From NCBI GenBank assembly GCA_031841125.1, contig CM063113.1, positions 38,284,197 through 38,348,196 of the forward strand: a stretch of DNA of 64,000 bases, written 5' to 3'. Source of the stretch: Acanthococcus lagerstroemiae. Its lineage: Eukaryota; Arthropoda; Insecta; Hemiptera; Eriococcidae. The position numbers and the translations under genes were made by a program. Below are positions 32,113 through 43,599 of this stretch, piece by piece (the stretch's first letter is position 1; each line of letters opens with the position of its first letter). The notes beneath the pieces are model-generated. The model did no database searches. It was not told the origin of the DNA and saw nothing but the letters and a program-made list of their open reading frames with translations.

Positions 32113-34264
32113 GTCATTAATTGGTTTCTTATTTTGGACGCCATCGACAGGATAATCTGGTCAACTTTTTAACTTGAAAATTTTACCCAAAGTGTGGAAA
32201 AATCATGAAGTCTTAATCAAATTTTGAAATATCTTAATGAAGTCTGGATCCGCATAAAACATCTATTCTGTGAGGCTTGAAAAGTCACAGAATCTTGACC
32301 AAGGGTCTGTCTTAGTTTCGATCAACTCTGAAAGAATCTTGAAGAGTCCTGAAAAAACACTGATGAATCTCAGCAAGTTTCAAGGAGTTGAAGAGTCTTA
32401 TAGTTGAAGCCCTAATTATGTCCAGACACCCAAACATTTATGTAAAAATTTTCGTCTGTAAAAATCAGATCAGAAATTCACAAAATTTACAAAGGGTTGG
32501 ACTTTCATTTTTCTTTATTTTTCCTTGTCAACTTCGAAAATTTCAAAATTTGGCACCCGACGAATTCTACATATGAGCAGTCAGTCGATATAATCGGAAA
32601 AATAGGTCCTATTTTTAAATTTTCTTTTTATATTATAGTCGAGTCGAAGTTTCTGCTGTCCACACCCCTTCCCCGAAAAAAAGTCCTAGCCACGGCTCTG
32701 TTATTATCGCAAACGTACCAAAAAGGAAGTGAATTTCGATGGGTGAGCGAGTAGCAATAATCGAAAGATCAGAATATTGCCTCAATCATCACATATGACT
32801 CGTGTTTGAAATGGAATTACACAATTTCAAAATGGCAGCGGAGCTTGGACCGTGTCTTGCGGCCAACTTTCTCGTTTCGAAATATGACTTAGCTCTGACT
32901 CGTAGGCACGAATAAGGAGGGCTTGGGGGCCTCAGCATTCTGAAATCACCTGAAAGCTTCCCAGAGAATTAAAAAATTATACCAGAAGTTGTAGCATTAT
33001 TTTGATTTTTATTAGCCTCAGCCCCCTCCCCTCAGTACAGATCGGCTATTCATGCTTATGCTGTAGCTCCTATCTACTCTGAGTGCAGTACCACCTTACA
33101 TCGAGTAGGCACCCATTGTATAAATTTACATTACGTAGAAATAGGTACCTGTAATTACCAGGAAACTCGACGTGGAAATGTAAATCGAATTTCGGGCCAG
33201 CATACTCCCATTTTCTGTAGCTTTTGCGATTAACTCGTAACTTTTTCGAACCCCGCACAGCGCACTATCACGAACACTATGCAGATGGCGTCCGCGTGGT
33301 AAGGCCACGACGTTCGACACGACCACCACTGTCGATCAAATCGCGCGTATTCAAGAAGCGAAATTCGCGAACCACTGACTGGAGGTAGAACGCCATTTCC
33401 AGCAGCTGGAGTCCGCGAAGACCCGCCATTGCAAAACCTGTTTTGCTGATTAAGCCAGCATTTTATGCAGAAGCCTCTTTCAACGGATGTCCCTTCGTTA
33501 GAACCACTTTTTTTGACCACTAATTCAAAGATTATTTTTTCGATTTTTTTTTCCTTTCCATTCATTTATTCATTCCGCGTTATTTTGTATTAACCCGAAA
33601 AAGGGGAAATATAAAAACCGGCGTAATCGAAGACTTTCTAAATATTTTTCAATTGAAAAGATTTGCAAGCAGGTTCCCGCGAACCAGTCGAGTTTTTTAG
33701 CGTTACGGCTTGCGGGGGAGTTGACCCGACCCTTTTTGTGGGCCAGTGCTTGCAGCAGCGGCATGTATCATACGCTGCGCTTCGAACCCAAAATACAAAA
33801 GCAAATTCGCCTTTTTTTTTCTCCTTATTTATCCTTTGAAGCTGTCATACGGGCGCCCATCGTATCTTTTTTATTTCATTTTCGTTTTATTTATTTTTTT
33901 TTTCAAGCGGATACATAGCGAATAGCAGTTGCAATTTTCGAATTCCAGCAACCCGCTACAGGCACGTATAGTTTTAGCCAAACACCTTTTTTGACGAACG
34001 GGCACGATTATCGTTAGTAGGCCATTTGTCATTTTGAAAACGACAGAAAACAGCCCTCGTTTCCCGAGATAATAATTTACGAAACTCATTCGACCTCGTT
34101 GGGTTCCATAACATTTTTTTTTCTCTTTTCAATGAAAGTGCGTCTATTTCTGAACAGGGCGGGGTTTGGACTTTTTGGAACGTCGGGAGATGGGATAAAC
34201 CTTTTGTTTGGAAAATTTCAAACGAATTTCGATCGCTGTGCTGTAGCTGGAAAGCTGAAAGCAC
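32113..34264. other. No confident gene; AGTCTTGAA-rich patch, then mixed sequence
   Basis: 32200-32405 is a degenerate (GAGTCTTGAAAA)-like stretch. CTAGCCACGGCTCTG at 32685-32699 looks like a right hAT-type end without a partner. 33240-33440 is G+C-richer than its surroundings. No protein is recognised. Confidence 0.3.
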
Positions 34265-34548
34265 TGAGGGCGGTATGCAAGAAATTTCTTTAAGGTCGAA
34301 ATGTGGAAAGGAATTCCTTAAGGTAAATCTTAAGGAAAAACTGGTATGCTAAAAAGTACCTTACCTTAAATAAAGTGAAAAAGTAAGGTTTTTTTTCAAG
34401 GTACCACGAGAGCTACCTTAGGGAGAAAAATATTTCCTTTAATGTAAATGTTGGTGAAGATACATGTGTGTCGTATTTTCGACAATTCTGGGGTGAAATT
34501 AAAATTTGAGCAAGGAATTTTAAAAGGTAAGTAAATTTTGCAATTACA

Positions 34549-34610
34549 GTAGAACCTCGATTATCTGACCTCTTTATCCGGCTTCCAATTATCTGACCAA
34601 AAAAATGCAT
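34549..34610 (+). mobile_element. pogo/Tigger-like terminal sequence, single end
   Basis: CAGTAGAACCTCGATTATCT then GACC is the start of invertebrate pogo-type elements, preceded by TA. Further ATTATC(T/C)G words follow. A hairpin, GTTGGATAAT/ATTATCCAAC, lies at about 34641-34665. The right end is not found, so this is a decayed or deleted copy nested in the 3.44 kb transposon. Confidence 0.5.
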
Positions 34611-35246
34611 CCAACTTCTTTTGATTAACTAAACAAAAAAAGTTGGATAATGTTTTATTATCCAACTATTGCAAAATTTTTGATCAAACCTATGCCAAAT
34701 TACCATTTTCATCTTTTATAATACACAACAGTTTTATTGCAAAAAGAAAAAAGAGATGAAGTGTACAAATAATTTTATTGTATAAAATGTAGTTTTCTTC
34801 TATCCACTTTTTTATATTTAAGCCCTGCTTCCTTTGTTAATTTTATTGTATATAATAATGCAGTTTTCTTCCACTTTTGTATATTTAAGCAATGTTTCAT
34901 ACATAATAAATCAGTATAATTAAATACGTAAATACAGATGAATTTGCTCTGCTATTTGGTGTGACCAGTCACAAAAAATGAAGATTTGTCAGCTGCATTT
35001 ATATGATGTCAGAAAATATTATCTCTTCACTCTCTCATCAAATTGTTAAATAGACGAACATCTGGAAGAAAAATTGTGAATTTTTATTGAAAGTAAAAAA
35101 ACGCTACAACAAACACACGCACACAAAAGTAACAAAAATTTAACAATTTAAGGCTAATAAAAAATTTAAAATACAATCACAAAAACCAGAGTCTATAAGT
35201 AAAATAACAACTACATCAACGCTGCATCCTTCAAGTGAAATAGCAA

Positions 35247-37286
35247 CTACTTGTACGTACACTGTTGCTTGCTTTTGCTGAGGTAGTATTCTTTTTTTGC
35301 TCTTGCAGCAGCCATCTTTTCATGAAGTAATTTAACTTTAAGTTCATGTTCTTCTGCTACGCACTTCTTATGCAAACTATAAACTTCTTCATAATAAGAA
35401 CCTTTTCTTTTTCTGCGATTTGGTGTAATGGCAGAACTGAGAGGATCCTTAATAAAACCATTCAAATTGTCAATTAATTTTCATTCATCATTATCATTAA
35501 TTTTTTATAATTACACTGTTTTGCTGTTCACTTACTTTATCATCCTCATACTCTTCCTCGATGTCATCTTCATTATTCTCTATATTTTTATTTCGAGTAC
35601 TGCTTGTGTGTGCAGTTGAAGCTTTTGTAGTAATGGTACATGCTTCTGCTTCCGTTTCAGTAGGAGTAATTGAATACAGTGTAAAGGTTTGAAGTAACTA
35701 TGCATAATAAACAAAATCATTGTTGAAATGTTATATATGTAGAAATGACATACTTGCATGAAAATATCCTAGAATAATTTAGACTTACAGGTGCGAAAGT
35801 TGATGCAGTTTCTGCTGTTCCCATTGCTAGGCAAATTGCATCTGATTCACGTGCTCAACATCGACTGCACAATCTAATAAAACATCTACCGCAGGATCTT
35901 CATTGACACTTTTTTCAACTACGCCACCTCCAGTTTTCATAGCCGCTTTCTTGGCTGCTGCTAGTTCTTTTTTGCGTTCTGTTTTCAAATTATCCCACAA
36001 CTTCTTCAACTGTTTGATATCACGCTACAAAAATTATCATATAAAGTAGAATGATAGCCCGGAGTAAAATAATACAGCATATTAGGTACTTATACATGAC
36101 AAAGCTATGCAGTGGCGGACAGGCATAGGGTCACTTAGAGGGTTAGAAGTGACTTATAAGCAATTTTTATAGCTGGATAGCAATGGAAACATGGATTGTA
36201 TTGTATTAGTAATTTGTGAATGCAGGCAATATTGTTCTATTCGTCAAAAAGTTCTGCACCAGTGCTGCCCTTTCAACACTTACGCTGTTCTATTCAAAAA
36301 GTGCAAACAGTTCTGTTGATGAGGTATTCTATTCAAAAAGTTCGTACTGGGTACAGGCTGTGTATGAAAGATTCGCTCGGGTCTTCAAACGAATGTGTAT
36401 TCAATATTATGTAGTTATTAAAGTAGCTGAACCTTTGGGGAAGAAAAATAACAGCTGTCAAATATTTAATTACTGACGAAGACATAAAGAAAAAAGGGGT
36501 TTACAGTTACCTAGAATAAATATAGCGATTTTCATTTTTCGATTCCATAGACATTCGACATCGTGATATGTATCTCAAAATATAGTTGAGCGTAATTTGT
36601 CGGAAGATAACAAAGACGACGGAAGCATTGTAAAAATTAAAGTAAAACGGAAATTATAATTAACACGGACACTTAGTAAGTCGACGTCTATCATTAAATA
36701 ATCAACATCGAGAGTTCCCAGATGGTGAGTAGAATGTGGATAACAAGAAGAAAAATATAACTCTCCGGAGAGGAGAGACAATAGAAAACACAAACTGTAG
36801 TGAAGTCGAGCGAAATAACTTACTCGATATTCCTCGATATGAATCGAGTTACCAGCAGGAGTTACCTATGCTGAAGTTGAACGAAAAAAAAAATGAAACA
36901 GCTTCCAGCGAATCACGAATATTTAGATTGGAGTTATCATGAAAGACGTCTATGCCCGAATGCCCGATAGGTCTATCCGCCAAGCATGTTTATATGAATT
37001 AGTACTTACTTTTGTAAAGCCTTCTATTCCATTAAACTTATTCAATACTCTAGTCCAGGCTTCATTTTTAAGCTTAGTGGAACTTGCACTACAGCCTTCT
37101 GTTTTAGATTCCCAAATACATTTTTCTCGTTTCAGCAGCTGCAGAAATGTTTCTTTTTCTTCTGCGGTAAAATTTTTCTTTTTCCTACACAAAAATGTCA
37201 CGATTAAAAATTCATCTCAACTTTCCTTAGTGTTAGCAGATTATGCACTTGTCTTACCCAACACCGGCGTCTTCTTCAGCAGCCAT
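35247..37286 (-). CDS. Myb/SANT-like DNA-binding protein (zeste-type), five exons, transposon-borne
   Basis: Gene model, minus strand: exon 1 37286-37258 (ATG, 29 nt), exon 2 37184-37010, exon 3 36024-35789, exon 4 35697-35536, exon 5 35447-35247 (TAG). All introns are GT...AG; donors are GTAAGA or GTAAGT, and acceptors are TGTGTAG, TTTGTAG, GCATAG and ATTAAG. Phases agree except exon 3, which needs one extra base. The product would be about 267 residues. Exons 2-3 give a Myb/SANT-like domain (NFTAEEKETFLQLLKREK, KNEAWTRVLNKFN, RDIKQLKKLWDNLKTERKKEL, KTGGG), as in regulatory protein zeste and Harbinger partners. Exon 4 is acidic (DDIEEEYEDDK). Exon 5 has a basic patch (NRRKRK) and a helical coiled-coil tail (EEHELKVKLLHEKMAAARAK). 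A one-base loss near 35840-35860 shifts exon 3, so this copy is probably inactive unless it is a sequencing error. Confidence 0.75.
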
Positions 37287-37712
37287 CCCACGATAATTAC
37301 AACAAACATAAGATATTTGGAATATTATACTTCAAATGAAGGAGGTCATCATCGTTAATTAATCGCATAACAATTATTAATATCAATAATACAAAAGTGT
37401 TCCAATGTTTATTCCATTCTTGCGTCATTATAATCTGGTATTAAAATATCACTATCTTGGCTTACGAAATAAAAAATTCTAACTTGTATTATCACAAACG
37501 TTCCTGTTGGTTGATATTGGCTTAAGCATTTGGCACCATCGCACGTTTTAACCTTCCTTAACGTTTTTAAGGTAATTTTTTAGCATACCAAAGTAAGGAA
37601 ATCTTAAGATAAGGAAAGTTTTAACATACCATTTTTCCTTACAATTTTCCTTATCGAAAAGATGCCTTTTCTTTAAGGAAATCTTAAGGAAATTTTTTGC
37701 ATACCGCCCTGA

Positions 37713-39295
37713 GATATGCGAGACGTGGTGAGATTTTACACTCGAGAGCCGTACTATTGAGCGTTAGTTGTGAGAACTTATCCCTTACTTAGTGGTACAG
37801 CACCACCTCAGACAAAAATGGATAGTGCTTACGTCTCAGAAAAATCGACTGTATTACAATTGATTTTAGTGAAATACCGTAATTTTCAACTAATGTCTGA
37901 AACCCAAGGTTTTACTAGAGAAATGTGGCACTAGAGTAGATACAGCAGACTGATGCAAAATTTCACAGGTATGTTTTATTTCCAACCAACATAGTAATCG
38001 AAATTTGTTCTAAAATTTCTTAATAAAAAGTTACGCCATTTAAGGATTTTCAATTATTTCAAAACTTTAGTGAATGTTCTACTGATATCCCGATCTGCTT
38101 ACTCTGGTAGTAATTTGACAAACGGTCAAAGTGAGAATTTTGAAAAACATTTATCATGTTTGGCGGTCAGCTCAGCTAATTATAAACGCAGTAACAGTTT
38201 TACTCCAAATGTGACAAAACAATACCAAAAGGCAAACACTATTAGAATTTGACCAAATTAACTGGCAAGTGTCTGACCGCTTCTTGTTTTGGTGGATTGA
38301 CTGTCACTTGGCAGATGTCTTGTCGGACACTTGACAACAAATTGATTGGATTTTGTCAATTTCTTATACTTTTGGCAAACATTTGATTGATTTTTGTGCA
38401 ACACTTGTTAATCATTTTATTGAATCTGTCTGTTTGCGCATGTAATAGCACTATTTTGGCACATGTTTACTTCTCGTTTGGTAGCATTTTGGTAGATTCA
38501 TGGCACTACGTTGGGATTTATCGGATTCACTTTGACAGCACTTTGGCATTTGTTTGATAGTTTCGGGACTTGACACTATCTTATATGTACATCAGTGTGC
38601 CACATATTTTCGTTGCACAAATTTGTTTGAGAGTAAAAAATATTCAGTGGTTGTGCATCGTGGTTGAAGTGTAACACAGGATTTGTCATAAGAACAATAT
38701 TGCAGTTTCGAATAAAAATTTCGCTTCTCTTGCTGTAACCTAGAATCTGGAGGGAAAAATTGTCCAATCGTCATTCTTTCTACTTGAATTTTATGCTTTG
38801 AACTGTTTTCATTAGATCTCACGCCAATGAGATAAAAATGTATAAAAGTCTGTTTACATGGTTCTCAGATGCTTTAAATTCTTCCTTAGCCCCCTCCCCC
38901 TTCAAAGCACCACCGCTGGATGGAACATAAAAGTAAAGTTAGAGCGGTAACTTTGGATATATCGGAAATAAGGTTTTCTCAGTTACTGAATTCATTTTTG
39001 AGGTTCTTTTCTGAATAATCTCCACTCAAATGTGCAAAATCATAAACAAAATCGTTTTCCTCTCATGATTTTCTGATTTTTGTGATTTTAAAGTCAGGAA
39101 AATCAAAATCATTAAAATTAAAAACAAAGGATTTGAAAACTATGATCTTAAAAAATCAAGTATGAAAATGATTTTGAAAAATAATTTAAAATCAACAATT
39201 TTTTCTTTCATTTCCTTGATTTTTTATACAACCCTGTCGAGGTGGGGGGGGGGGAATACCCCGGGCCCGGACTTTCAACGGGGGTTCGATATTTT
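37713..39295. other. No gene seen; CACTTG(G/A)CA-rich text at about 38255-38580
   Basis: Between 38255 and 38580, words like CACTTGGCAGATGTCTTGTC and CACTTGACAACAAATTG recur loosely, a very degenerate repeat. 39240-39300 carries a G homopolymer. Confidence 0.3.
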
Positions 39296-39470
39296 TTTTT
39301 GTGTGTTTATTTACGAGCCACTAGCTGCACCAAAAGGTCTATACGGCTCGGCTGGTGGGAATGGTTAAATTAATAGAAAGAAGTCTGTGTCGTGGAGGAA
39401 GGAGATAAGAGTTTATCTATTGTCATTGGGTTGTTTTGGAGCATGCTTTTCTTTGTTGGTTCGATATTTT
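39296..39470 (-). mobile_element. 3' end of the I/R1-like LINE (same family as 250-1640)
   Basis: Read on the minus strand, the stretch matches the last 175 bp of the copy at 1470-1625: AAGCATGCTCCAAAACAACC, AATGACAATAGAT, CTCCTTCCTC, ACGACACAGAC, TTAATTTAACCAT and CTAGTGGCTCGTAAATAAAC. It is a 5'-truncated copy containing 3' UTR only. Confidence 0.8.
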
Positions 39471-39804
39471 TAAAAGACGTTAATTTCAATCATATTGTAC
39501 ATCAAAAATCAGCAATCACTCCCTACACCATGAAAAAAAACTCTTATCCCGTAGCTTATAATTTTTTCCATCTAACAAAAGAACAACTGGAACTAGAAGG
39601 AGAGTGGGGCCCGTGGAAACTCCCCCAGGCCAACTTTTTCCCTCTACGGGGCTGGTTTTATATTTTGTTATCTCTGATTAAGTATGCACAGTATACAGAT
39701 TGCACACAGATGGGCGAGCTCAAGAATTGTATGATTTAATATCAGTTTACAACTATCTGAAAAACAGGCCGAAATCAAAATCGTAAGATAATTTTTCAGA
39801 AACT

Positions 39805-39832
39805 ATGACCATGCAAATATTCCAGAAAAAAA
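39805..39832 (+). repeat. Left target-site duplication of the 39833-41011 LINE (28 bp)
   Basis: The 28 bases starting ATGACCATGCAAATATTCCA and ending in a run of A are repeated exactly at 41012-41039. Confidence 0.95.
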
Positions 39833-41011
39833 GAGGAGTCAGACAGGGAGACCCCCTTTTTCCCCTACCTGTTTAACGCAATGCTGCGGGGAAATATGTC
39901 GGAAAATCAGCTGGGAAGGGAGGGGAATTAAAATTAGAGGGCTCTACTTTGACTACCCAACAATTTGAATAACCTCCGGTTCGCAGATGAAATTGTTAGC
40001 ATCGCAAGAAATGCAAATGAACTGCGGAGTATGTCTGAGGACCTGGGGAGAGAGGGAGCGAGAAAATAGGGCTCTCCATCAAATTCACCAAAACAAAAAT
40101 TTTAACCAACATAATCCCCTTCGGTGAGATCAAAATCAATAATAAGTGGTTTCCGAGTATAAGTATCTGGTCCAAATGGTATAGTTCGTCAACAAAACTG
40201 AAAACGAAATTAAAATCAGAAGAGCAAATGCATGGAGAGCGTTTTGAGCACAAAGACTGATACTGAAAGGTGACATGAAACTAAAAAGTAAAATAAGAAT
40301 TTTCGAAAGTACAATTATCTCGGTTTTAACGTACGGAGCCCAAACATAGGCTTGTACTAAAAAACAAGCACAGAAAATGCAAACGACTCAAAACGCAATG
40401 CTTAGAAGGCATTCTAAAAGTTAAAAAAAGAAGGACCATGTTCGAATGGTAGACATTTTTGGTAAGTCTAAGGCAAAATCAGATCGGAGTATTATCAAAA
40501 CACTTGAATTTAAATATGCGGGCCATCTTGCCAAAGAATCCAACTCGAAATAGAATAAAAGGGTAACGTTTTGGACTCCTCAAGGAAAACGCAAACCGAG
40601 GAAGCGAGTGACACAATTGGCAAATGAGATTGGTCCGATGGCCGACTCTGACTGGTTCTCTATAGCCAAAAAGAGGGGAAAATGGTCTGACCTGAGCAAG
40701 GCTTATGCCCAAAAATGGGCTATCTGAATGCTGAGCCTATGGCAACGCGGATTCACCCCAATTCCGACGCCTGCTTACCCTTTTATTCCCTTTGTATTTA
40801 TTATTCTAAAGTCTCCTGACCAAAAAATCATTCTTCTCTTTCCACTTTACTTCATTTATTCCAGCTATTCTTAAGTTGAGCCTTTTTCATTTCTCTCTTA
40901 AGATTCTCTAATCTTCCAACTCCATTCAAGCTTCTTACATTCTTAAATGTAGTATACAGTACATAAGAGGCACTGAGTTGTAAGCCTAATAATAAATAAA
41001 ATAAAATAAAA
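39833..41011 (+). mobile_element. 5'-truncated RTE-like LINE with exact 28-bp TSD
   Basis: The element starts inside RT (RGVRQGDPL at 39831-39857) and ends with a TAAATAAAATAAAATAAAA tail at 40993-41011. It holds LRFADEI (catalytic DD read as DE), RANAWRAFWAQRLILKGDM, KLKSKIRIFESTIISVLTYG, LEFKYAGHLAKESN, RVTFWTPQGKRKPRKRVTQL and SDWFSIAKKRGKWSDLSKAY then AQKWAI, stop near 40727. Several frameshifts and stops break the frame. Bounded by identical 28-bp duplications, it is a complete integration event, truncated at the 5' end. Confidence 0.9.
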
Positions 41012-41039
41012 ATGACCATGCAAATATTCCAGAAAAAAA
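41012..41039 (+). repeat. Right target-site duplication of the LINE
   Basis: Exact repeat of 39805-39832, directly after the A-rich tail. Confidence 0.95.
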
Positions 41040-41462
41040 AGAATCGATTTTCGTAGCTTGATTTCCTGTGTTTCAGCCATTCATATGTTTTTAAATTGGG
41101 TTTTCGGCAGGTTACAAGGCATGTCTTCTTCGAAGTAAATACTTGATTCACTTGGTGGAGCGTGTGGCAATGCACGTATGCCAAAGTGGCTCTCCAGACA
41201 CCGCAGCCCTGGCCCTGAAAACCACCCTTTCGAGTATCGCATTAGTGACCAGAGGGACGCATTGAGGCTGGCCCGAGCCCCCGATCACCTAGCATTAACT
41301 CAGAATTCGGGTGCACCACAAGACGGACGCGTTTCCTTCTTTCACCTCTGACCTTCTCGTCTTGGTATGTGTGGCGACGCAGGAAGGTGGTGACGGCGGG
41401 TTGAGCCCTGCCAAGGGGTCCACAGCAGCTCTAGGGTGGTATAGAGTTGTTGTGTTCAGTCA

Positions 41463-42046
41463 GTGTTGAAAGAATGCAAAAATCATCGTTCCCGTTCGTT
41501 CTTCTCTAACTGCGTGGTTCTCATTCATGTTCTTTGTTTTCCTTACCTTAGAATTACCAACGTTCCCGTTCTCATTCTCGTTTCCATATTGTTCCCATTC
41601 CCGTTTCCCGGTCTTGTTCTTAATCCCATCATGTTCTCATTCTCATTCTTGTTCGCCATTTTTCTTTTTGTTCTTGTTCGTTCTTCTAACATCCGAGTAC
41701 TGCAGGTTGATTTTTTTCGTTAAAAAAAATTATAATTGATGGTTTTAGGCTTTCAGAATTTTACTTTCGCGCCAACTGCAAAGGTGTTGGAAGAACGCAA
41801 AAATCATCTCTCGTTCCCGTTCTCGTTTGTTCTTCTCTAACTGCATGGTTTTCGTTCATGCTCCTCGTTCTCCTTACCCTATAATTACCAACATTCCCGT
41901 CCTTGTTCTTGTTCTCAACTCGGTACTGTTCCTGTTCCCCGTTTTTGTTCTCAAACCCATCATGTTCTTGTTCTCAGTTCTCGTTCTGAGAACGAGAACC
42001 GAGAACATGCCGCGTTTCTTCTCCTTCTCATTCGTTCTTCCAACAC
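41463..42046. repeat. Tandem duplication of GTTCTC-rich minisatellite (period about 325 bp)
   Basis: 41463-41690 and 41785-42040 share GAAAGAATGCAAAAATCATC-like starts, CGTTCTTCTCTAACTGC, TTACC...ATTACCAAC and CCCATCATGTTCT. Each is filled with degenerate GTTCTC/GTTCCC hexamers. At 41970-42006 the hexamers form a near-perfect hairpin (18-bp arms, GTTCTCAGTTCTCGTTCT against AGAACGAGAACCGAGAAC). Confidence 0.75.
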
Positions 42047-42310
42047 TGGTCCAGTGTGGGCCGAGCTTTGTCCGCCGGCCCTCTGCCCCCACCACTTTGT
42101 CTTCTACATGATAGTTGAGACAAAGGCCGACACCCGATTTCATCCGCTTCCACTCTTCAGCATTTGTGGAACCAAGGTATCCGGTGCGAGACGGCCGATC
42201 ACGCCGTCGTTATCGCTCGTATTACCACCGGATCAATCGCTGTTGCCATCCCAAGCCTCTCTTGCTCCCGAGTCTCATACTCGGAACAGGGTGCGTCAGA
42301 GGTCAAGTAA
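42047..42310 (+). repeat. Dispersed repeat, copy inverted at 49650-49890
   Basis: Shared phrases include TGGGCCGAGCTTTGTCCG, GAGACAAAGGCCGACACCCG, TTCATCCGCTTC, GGATCAATCGCTGTTGCC and GGAACAGGGTG. Nearby, 41340-41430 matches 49925-50035, also inverted, so the unit is at least 0.5 kb, G+C-rich, with no recognised protein. Confidence 0.7.
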
Positions 42311-42319
42311 ATACTAGAT

Positions 42320-43320
42320 GCTATCAGAAATGAGAGCAGTTGGAAATATTGTAGGGGAAGAGGTACAACTCTGGAACCCACTTTTGTTTTTGACGTTTAT
42401 CACGCAGCCTACTCTTTCATGTTGTAATATTTTTGTATAAATTGCTAGAGAAAAGGATTCTACGTCTTACCTGAGCATTAGAATAGTCATAAGTTGAAGT
42501 TGTTGGGTCGAAAAATCGATTTTCAATCAAAGTTAAATTCGACTGTCGAAGATGTACTAGTAATTTGGACTCTCACAAAAAAAAAGTTGAAATTTTATGA
42601 AACTTACCGGCGGAATCCGAAGAGGAGATCACTACCTTCTCGTTTGTCCACAAATTGAAAGTAGAATACTAGTATGTTCCTGATCAAACATAATTCAGTG
42701 CTGACCGATCGCATCATCGTAAAACTTGGAGCGAACGCAAAAACAACAAAGTACCGTACTTTTCGTGTTCACACATTTTTAACGTCACCAAATATTCACA
42801 CCTGGGTAGTGTTCAGCAAAACAGTTTCCACTCATTTCCGCGAGACTGCGTTCATTCACAGGCTGTGTACTATAGGTGCTCCGAATTAAATGTAGGGTCC
42901 AAATTTGTGCCGCTTCCTCTAGAAGTTGACAAGAAAGATAACGAACATCAGTGAATAATTATGCGATTTGTGGTGTCTCTCCCAAAGTCGCAGATAATGT
43001 TGGACACAATTGTGAATATAAGAAGTGATATTCCAGAACGGCCTCGGTCCACTTTTCAAAACTTACAGAAGAATAAAATAACGTAGTACTTTTATGCATA
43101 CCACCTATGTGCCACCAGTGACACTTAAGTTGCCTAGTAAAACACCTACCTGAATATTGATAGGCTGGCAGTGTGCGAATGTGTGTACATATATCTTCCA
43201 TAAGATGGCGCTATAAAACAAGTTTCGAAAAAAATGGACATAGGTCGTTTTGGAATATCGCTACTCTATATTATATCGATGCTCGTAGCAGTGCCACAGG
43301 TTACAGATGCAAATTAGTAT
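42320..43320. other. No gene seen; one isolated TA-type end at 42354
   Basis: TAGGGGAAGAGGTACAACTC at 42352-42371 resembles the ends of the element at 29064-29763, but I find no inverted partner. Confidence 0.3.
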
Positions 43321-43323
43321 ATA

Positions 43324-43592
43324 CAAAGCCGTAACCAAGAAGAGAGGCTAGGGGGCTATAGTCCCCCACCAAAAAAATTGTTTAAAATTTTTTCAAAATA
43401 AATTTTGAAACGAAAAAAAATTGATGCCGATGGCCTGCTGCGGTAACGTTTTGCGTTGTAGGTTCGTACAAATTTACAGCTCATGAAAATAGGTAGGTAC
43501 CAAATCGTACTTTCACCCCTGCTGAAGTTTTTTTTTTCTAAATTCTAGCCTCCCCCCCCCCACCACCAAAAATAGTTCTGGTTGCGTCCCTG
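43324..43592. mobile_element. Degraded hAT-like MITE
   Basis: The left end is CAAAGCCGTAACCAAG; the right end read inward is CAGGGACGCAACCAGAAC. Subterminal GAGGCTAGGGGGCTA is matched inverted by TCTAGCCTCCCCCC. The target duplication is unclear (TATATACA against AATATACA partly overlaps the left end). 269 bp, non-coding. Confidence 0.5.
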
Positions 43593-43599
43593 AATATAC

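Larger units (their letters stand above)
34268..37709. mobile_element. 3.44 kb DNA transposon carrying a Myb/SANT-like gene (PIF/Harbinger-like)
   Basis: The left end is GGGCGGTATGCAAGAAATTT then CTTTAAG; the right end read inward is GGGCGGTATGCAAAAAATTT then CCTTAAG (25 of 27 identical). Subterminal regions share more motifs, such as GGTATGCTAAAAA and CTTAAGGAAA. TGA lies on both sides (34265-34267, 37710-37712), a 3-bp duplication as in PIF/Harbinger. The only gene inside is a five-exon Myb/SANT-like protein on the minus strand. I find no DDE transposase. Harbinger elements normally encode a Myb-like partner plus a HARBI-type nuclease, so this looks like a Myb-only derivative or a distinct group. 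Confidence 0.75.

Noticed and set aside
36110..36140. hAT left end CAGTGGCGGACAGG inside intron 2 of the Myb gene.
   Set aside because: No right end with a matching 8-bp duplication found within the transposon.
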